A DNA stretch of 64,000 nt. Origin: Micrococcaceae bacterium Sec5.7 (GTDB lineage: Bacteria; Actinomycetota; Actinomycetes; Actinomycetales; Micrococcaceae). Below, piece by piece: positions 59,737 through 64,000 of this stretch (its first letter is position 1; each line of letters starts with the position of its first letter). Where the stretch lies: positions 1 to 64,000 of the forward strand of contig CP144170.1 in assembly GCA_039636785.1 (NCBI GenBank), read 5' to 3'. The notes below the pieces were generated by a model, which saw only the letters and a program-made list of their open reading frames with translations, ran no database searches and was not told the DNA's origin. The position numbers and the translations under genes were made by a program.

Positions 59737-60729
59737 GTGCGCGTTATGGACTCGACAACCAACTCTCTGATACCTCCTGCCAATACCGCACCTGCATCGA
59801 TCCTTACTGAGGATGACTTGTTCAGGTTGCGGCGCGTGATCGTTATAACCAACGGCAAGGGGGGAGTGGGTAAGACGTCCGTTACGACGAATATCGGCAC
59901 CCTGCTCGCTCAAGCCGATTACAAGGTCCTCATCGTCGATCTGGACTCCCAGGGCAACGTGGCCAACAACTTGGGCTTCGATGAAACTGACAAGGACGAC
60001 GGGGGAGCGGCTCTCCACTCCGCAGCCATCTACGGGAGGGCCCCGGAGCCAATCCGAGGGATCCGTGCCAATCTGGACGTCTTGCCCGGAGGCACATTCA
60101 CCGATCAGCTTATGGACGCTGTCCACGGCGATTCCCTTCGCGGCGGGAAGCTCAAAGGATGCGTCGCACGCGCCATCGCTAAGATCGCCCCGGAATACGA
60201 CATCATCCTCATCGACACGCCCCCCTCGTCAGCCGGGTACGTCTACGTCGAAGAGGCGATGCTCGCCTCCCGATGGATCCTTGCCCCCCTGCGGCCGGAA
60301 CCCAAGTCCATCAAGGGCCTGGAGAGCCTCGCAGACCGCATCTCCCGGGTCCAGTCCGTAAACCCCTACATCCAGCTGCTGGGCGTCATCCTCTTCGGCG
60401 TCCCCACAGGCGCGACACGGGTTGAGAAGCGCCCCCGCGACATCCTGGGCGAGAGGCTCGCCGGCATCGCCCCTACCTTCAGCGCAAAGATTCGGAACGT
60501 TGTCGCAGCCGATGCCGATGCCTCATTCCGCGGGGAGGCTGCGCACGAGCTCGCAGCAGAAGTCGCCAACCAGGGGCCCTTCTGGGAACGGCTGCGCAAC
60601 GGAAAGTCATCCGGGCCCACACTCGCCGGATCTGCCGGATCCCTCGCAGAGGACTACATGTCTCTCGCGACCGAAATCGTCGACCACATGAAGAGCCAGG
60701 AAGAAGCACTTGAAGCAGGAGCAAACTGA
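59737..60729 (+). CDS. parA: ParA-family partition ATPase
   Basis: A 330-residue ParA. The deviant Walker A KGGVGKT is at residues 41-47, with VDLDSQGNVANNLGF and the Walker B IILIDTPPSSAGY following. ParA moves plasmid copies apart with a centromere-binding partner, likely the next gene. The first 30 residues are too short for the autorepressor helix-turn-helix of type Ia ParA. GTG at 59737 follows AAGGGGG; ATG at 59746 is an alternative. Confidence 0.92.
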   Translation: MRVMDSTTNSLIPPANTAPASILTEDDLFRLRRVIVITNGKGGVGKTSVTTNIGTLLAQADYKVLIVDLDSQGNVANNLGFDETDKDDGGAALHSAAIYGRAPEPIRGIRANLDVLPGGTFTDQLMDAVHGDSLRGGKLKGCVARAIAKIAPEYDIILIDTPPSSAGYVYVEEAMLASRWILAPLRPEPKSIKGLESLADRISRVQSVNPYIQLLGVILFGVPTGATRVEKRPRDILGERLAGIAPTFSAKIRNVVAADADASFRGEAAHELAAEVANQGPFWERLRNGKSSGPTLAGSAGSLAEDYMSLATEIVDHMKSQEEALEAGAN

Positions 60730-60730
60730 C

Positions 60731-61384
60731 ATGGAGTCAAAGAAGAGCCTCAGCGCACTGGGCGGCCTCAAGCGCACAGCAGTACCTCCCTCAGCCAACC
60801 CTGCCGGAAGCGACCAGTCGGCAGATACTGAGCCCCAGCCCCAGCCGTTGCCAGCGGCACTCGTGCCGGCCGCTGCTCCCGCCTCGCAGCCCGCTATGCA
60901 GGCAATCGCACCGCAACTCAATCCAGCGGTCCAGCCCGCCCATTCCAGCCCGGCGGGGGAGCAGGAAAAGGCGCCCACAGAGGACCGCGGCGCCGCGGTT
61001 CCGGGCAACCTCACCATCCGAGGATCCAAGGTCCTGATCCAGGCGCTGGAGGCTCACAAGGAACGGACAAAGCTCTCGTTCCCCAACGTTCTCTTCAACG
61101 CCATCGATGCCACCATTGACGTTCTCCCCGGGCTCCTGGAGAGCAAACGTGTGGCCGTCCCTAAGGCGAACCTCTTCGGGCGCCCACAAACGGTGCAAGT
61201 AATCGAGGAAGACGCCTCCGAGAAACACAGCAAGGCCATGCGGATCGGCGGCCAGCACATGGATGTACTGAACCATCTCGCCAATGAGTACGCCGGCGGA
61301 AACCGCAACAGGCTGATCGTTACGGCGTTAAGCGAGTACCTCAAGGACGAAATCGAACAGATAACGAAGGGCCAGTCAAAATGA
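60731..61384 (+). CDS. Putative centromere-binding partition partner
   Basis: A 217-residue protein starting 1 base after parA. The first 100 residues are Pro/Ala/Gln-rich and disordered, the rest helical, ending in RNRLIVTALSEYLKDEIEQI, reminiscent of a ribbon-helix-helix or helix pair. Position suggests a ParB-type role, but no ParB/Srx domain is present. The start follows CAGGAG. The stop overlaps the next ATG (ATGA). Confidence 0.6.
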   Translation: MESKKSLSALGGLKRTAVPPSANPAGSDQSADTEPQPQPLPAALVPAAAPASQPAMQAIAPQLNPAVQPAHSSPAGEQEKAPTEDRGAAVPGNLTIRGSKVLIQALEAHKERTKLSFPNVLFNAIDATIDVLPGLLESKRVAVPKANLFGRPQTVQVIEEDASEKHSKAMRIGGQHMDVLNHLANEYAGGNRNRLIVTALSEYLKDEIEQITKGQSK

Positions 61385-62043
61385 GCGCGGCAACAGCGAC
61401 CGCTCAGGACACCGAGAAGCCTCGCAAGGCCCGCTCCCTGGCATCTCCTGTCCAGTCCAAGCCCCGGCTGCCCATCATCGGAGCTGCCATCGCACTCATC
61501 ATTGTGATGGCGCTCCTCTTCGTCTGGATCCTGCAGTCCCAGGGACGCAGCGAGACCGTCTTCGCAGTAAAGGGGGACATCGCCCGCGGCCACATATTCG
61601 AGGTGGACGATCTCACCGCCGTTCAAATCCCAGAAGGCGAACCGATCCCGCACTTCCTGACCACTCAGCAGGGTGACGTCATCGGCAAAACAGCCGTCGT
61701 GGATATCCCCGCAGGATCACTCGTTGTCCCTAAGGCCATCAGCTCAGGCGCCGGGCTTCCGGACGACCAGTCACTGGTTGGAATGTCACTGAACAATTCC
61801 CAGCTGCCGCCCTACCCGCTGACTAACGGCGACAAAGTCCGCATCGTCAGCACCCCGGCCAACCAGGCTGAGGTCCCCAGGGAAACACCCCAGGCTGTCA
61901 GCGCCTCCGTCGTCTCCACCGAAAAGGACACCGTTTCCGGGCAAACCCTGGTCGCTGTGATGGTCCCTAAAGCAGACGCCCCGATCCTTGCAGCCAAAGC
62001 CGCCACCGGACGCGTTGCCCTGATCCTGGACGGGGATAAGTAG
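61381..62043 (+). CDS. SAF-domain membrane protein (CpaB/RcpC-like)
   Basis: A 220-residue protein with one membrane segment (LPIIGAAIALIIVMALLFVW, about 30-49) and a SAF domain at about 62-125 (KGDIARGHIFEVDDLTAVQI; VVDIPAGSLVVPKAI). This is the layout of CpaB/RcpC, a periplasmic part of Tad pilus machines. It is coupled to the genes on both sides. Confidence 0.75.
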   Translation: MSAATATAQDTEKPRKARSLASPVQSKPRLPIIGAAIALIIVMALLFVWILQSQGRSETVFAVKGDIARGHIFEVDDLTAVQIPEGEPIPHFLTTQQGDVIGKTAVVDIPAGSLVVPKAISSGAGLPDDQSLVGMSLNNSQLPPYPLTNGDKVRIVSTPANQAEVPRETPQAVSASVVSTEKDTVSGQTLVAVMVPKADAPILAAKAATGRVALILDGDK

Positions 62044-62045
62044 CG

Positions 62046-62876
62046 ATGGCCACCACGCTCATGTTCAGCGTCTGCGGATCCCCGGGCATCACCACCGCGG
62101 CCGTCGCAGCAACCCGACGCTGGTACCGAAACTCAATCCTCCTGGAAGCCGATACCTCACGGGCCTCGGCTGTCCTGTCCGGTTACCTCAAGGGAACGGT
62201 CACTGGAAAAAAGAGCCTCATCAACCTCGCTGTTGCCGCGGCCCAGGCCGGCCACATTGACTACAACGACATGTGGGCCCAGCTGCACCCCCTGGACAGC
62301 GACAACGTCCAGGACGCCCAGCAGTGGGTACTGCCCGGGCTCATGGACCCCAAAAGTGCGCCCTCGCTCGATCACCTCTGGGGCGATGTTATCTCCGGAG
62401 CAGATACATTCGAATCCGCCGGAACCGATGTCATCATCGACGCCGGGCGCTGGAATGTCGGGGACGTCCGATCTGCGCTGATGCGCTCAGCTGACGCCGT
62501 CGTACTTGTCGCCCGTCCCACCATGCCCGACGCCTTCGCTGTCCGCTCCCGCCTTGAAGATATCCGGGCAACCTTGGGGGATATCGGCCACAGCGATCAC
62601 CTGTCGATCCTCACCGTGGAAAAGCCCGGCACCGAATACCCTCCGACTAAAGTCGCTTCCAGTCTCGGCCTGAGGCTCATCGGCTCGCTCCCCTGGGATG
62701 ACAAGTGCGCGTCAGTATTCAGCGACGGCGCACACATCACCAACAGCGGCAGGTTCGAGAAAAGGCCCTATATCAAGGCCGTCGACTCTCTGGTAGAGAC
62801 ACTGCATCAGGACCTTGACCGTCGAAGGAGCCTGCTGAACGAGGCCCTGGACAACGAAGTGGAGGAGCTCTCGTGA
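62046..62876 (+). CDS. CpaE/MinD-like P-loop protein
   Basis: A 276-residue protein of the ParA/MinD superfamily. The Walker A region is degenerate (FSVCGSPGITTAAVAA at residues 7-22, lacking the KGG...GKT signature), while DVIIDAGRW and VVLVARPTMPDAFAVRS keep the later motifs. CpaE-like proteins localise Tad machinery. Reduced ATP binding is likely. The stop overlaps the next GTG (GTGA). Confidence 0.65.
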   Translation: MATTLMFSVCGSPGITTAAVAATRRWYRNSILLEADTSRASAVLSGYLKGTVTGKKSLINLAVAAAQAGHIDYNDMWAQLHPLDSDNVQDAQQWVLPGLMDPKSAPSLDHLWGDVISGADTFESAGTDVIIDAGRWNVGDVRSALMRSADAVVLVARPTMPDAFAVRSRLEDIRATLGDIGHSDHLSILTVEKPGTEYPPTKVASSLGLRLIGSLPWDDKCASVFSDGAHITNSGRFEKRPYIKAVDSLVETLHQDLDRRRSLLNEALDNEVEELS

Positions 62877-64000
62877 CCACCAGTCCGGAAAACCTCGACA
62901 TTTTCAAAGACCTTCCGCTTGCCGACTCGACCGCGCCGGCCCACCCTGCAGCCGGACATCTTGCAGCTGCAGCACGCCGGGACACCGGCCGCCGCCGGAT
63001 TGCCGCAGTTCCTGACCAAGGCACCCCAGCCCGGCCTGTTGAGGCAGAGCCTCAGGAAGCTCCCCGGCCCAGGGCAGCGGAATCGGCAGACCTCGAACCT
63101 GCCAGCGACTGGACCCTCATCGAAAGACTCGCTGTCGAGATCTCCGAGATCCGACAGACACGGGACGAAACCCCGGAGAACAAGGACGAAATCGGCCGGG
63201 CCATCATCGCCGGTGTCCTCGCTTCCCTGGATGAGTCACGCGTCCGTGATGGAATCCCGCGCCTCACCCAAAGCCAGCACCAGGCGCTGCAGGTCGTCCT
63301 GTTCAACCAGGCATACCGAATGGGCGCGGTGCAACCGTTGCTGGATGATCCCACGATCGAGAACATCCATATCAATGGTTTCGACCGGGTCATCGTTCGC
63401 CGCTCCAACGGCTCCGATGAATGGCATCCGGCCATAGCGTCCAGCGACGAAGCTCTTATCGAAATGATCCAGACCTGGTGTGAGGAACGGGGGGAGGGCG
63501 CACGGGAGTTTAATGCCCAGAATCCCAGGCTCTCCATGATGCTGCCCTCCGGGGACCGTCTCCAGGCTGCGCACCCGCCGATCGCACCCCGTCCGACTCT
63601 CACCATCCGTTGCCACCGCATCAAAAAGATCACCCTGGACGATCTTGTGACCCAGTACGGAATGCTCTCCCAGGCCGCGGCCGACTTCCTCTCAGCCTGC
63701 GTCAAAGCCAAGATGTCCATCGTCGTGTCCGGCCACCCAGGCGCCGGCAAGACGACATTCGTCCGCGCTTTGTGCGCCAGCATGGGTCCATGGGAACCGG
63801 TCATCACCATCGAAACCGAGCGGGAGCTGCACCTCAGCGAAGACCAGCACTACAACCTCAAGTCCCTGGAAGCACGTCCGGGCCAGGGCGAGCGGGATCC
63901 GCGAACCGGGGAAAGCATTGGTGGGGTTTCGCTGCGTGAACTGGTCGCAGACTCTCTTCGCTTCGACGCCCAACGCATCATCGTTGGAGAACTCCGCGAC
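62873..64000 (+). CDS. CpaF/TadA/VirB11-type secretion ATPase, partial
   Basis: At least 376 residues, running off the window. After a disordered N-terminus (1-75) comes the N-terminal domain (LLDDPTIENIHINGFDRVIV near 158-177) and the motor domain, with Walker A VVSGHPGAGKTTFVRAL near 287 and LRFDAQRIIVGELRD at the window end (Walker B region). Such hexameric ATPases drive Tad pili or type IV secretion. In this operon it could be the VirB11 equivalent of the conjugation apparatus. The GTG start overlaps the previous stop by 4 bp. Confidence 0.85.
   Translation, partial: MTTSPENLDIFKDLPLADSTAPAHPAAGHLAAAARRDTGRRRIAAVPDQGTPARPVEAEPQEAPRPRAAESADLEPASDWTLIERLAVEISEIRQTRDETPENKDEIGRAIIAGVLASLDESRVRDGIPRLTQSQHQALQVVLFNQAYRMGAVQPLLDDPTIENIHINGFDRVIVRRSNGSDEWHPAIASSDEALIEMIQTWCEERGEGAREFNAQNPRLSMMLPSGDRLQAAHPPIAPRPTLTIRCHRIKKITLDDLVTQYGMLSQAAADFLSACVKAKMSIVVSGHPGAGKTTFVRALCASMGPWEPVITIETERELHLSEDQHYNLKSLEARPGQGERDPRTGESIGGVSLRELVADSLRFDAQRIIVGELRD

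Overview
The window looks like part of a large conjugative plasmid from a high-GC actinobacterium, most likely Arthrobacter or a close relative in the Micrococcaceae. The reasons are the Gram-positive style type IV secretion genes, the ParA partition gene, the plasmid-borne beta clamp and DprA, and the many small unknown plasmid genes. No rRNA or tRNA genes were seen. The host is inferred from gene character, not from a marker gene.

Positions 1-24,900 hold many short expression cassettes, mostly on the + strand. Eleven carry one promoter family (family A): a TTGACA/TATATT-type sigma-70 promoter with a fixed word, GTCAGATCAAGTTAA, sitting where transcription should start. They drive a DUF4192 protein, DnaN, DprA, DUF3846 and DUF3560 proteins and unknowns, and most cassettes end in a GC hairpin. 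This looks like a plasmid establishment region. Two modules interrupt it: a helicase-phospholipase D protein with a DNA methyltransferase (9.9-16.1 kb) and a three-gene operon with a (p)ppGpp hydrolase-like and a (p)ppGpp synthetase-like protein (20.5-22.4 kb).

Positions 24.9-48.5 kb hold a coupling-type FtsK/TraB ATPase, then accessory DNA: an OLD-family nuclease, an intact IS1182-family element with target duplication, and a 13.7 kb Tn3-family transposon (33,899-47,587) with matching inverted repeats and a GTATC duplication. The transposon splits a small membrane-protein gene. Its cargo includes two toxin-antitoxin or regulator units, a cupin-flavoprotein-AMP ligase operon, an HPP/DinB pair with a CGNR regulator, and an HxlR/NmrA pair. 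Clusters of a 21-bp palindrome, TGYCYCA-N7-TGRGRCA, lie at 27.8, 33.0 and 48.2 kb.

Positions 48.5-57.5 kb are a compact minus-strand type IV secretion operon: TcpC/VirB8-like, VirB2-like, VirB3/PrgI-like, VirB4, VirB6-like, a three-domain cell-wall hydrolase and an accessory protein. Divergent from it is a gene for a sigma-factor-like protein. A second promoter-like family (family B), TGTCCG-N19/20-CCTCTTGTTGGT, occurs six times, always 25-36 bp before a start codon, including before the secretion operon and the coupling ATPase. I infer that the sigma-like protein may read family B.

Positions 58.6-64 kb hold a Phd/PIN toxin-antitoxin pair, an AT-rich repeat-bearing region that may be the centromere, and one operon joining parA and a putative centromere-binding gene to SAF-domain, CpaE-like and CpaF/VirB11-like genes. 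The last gene runs off the window.
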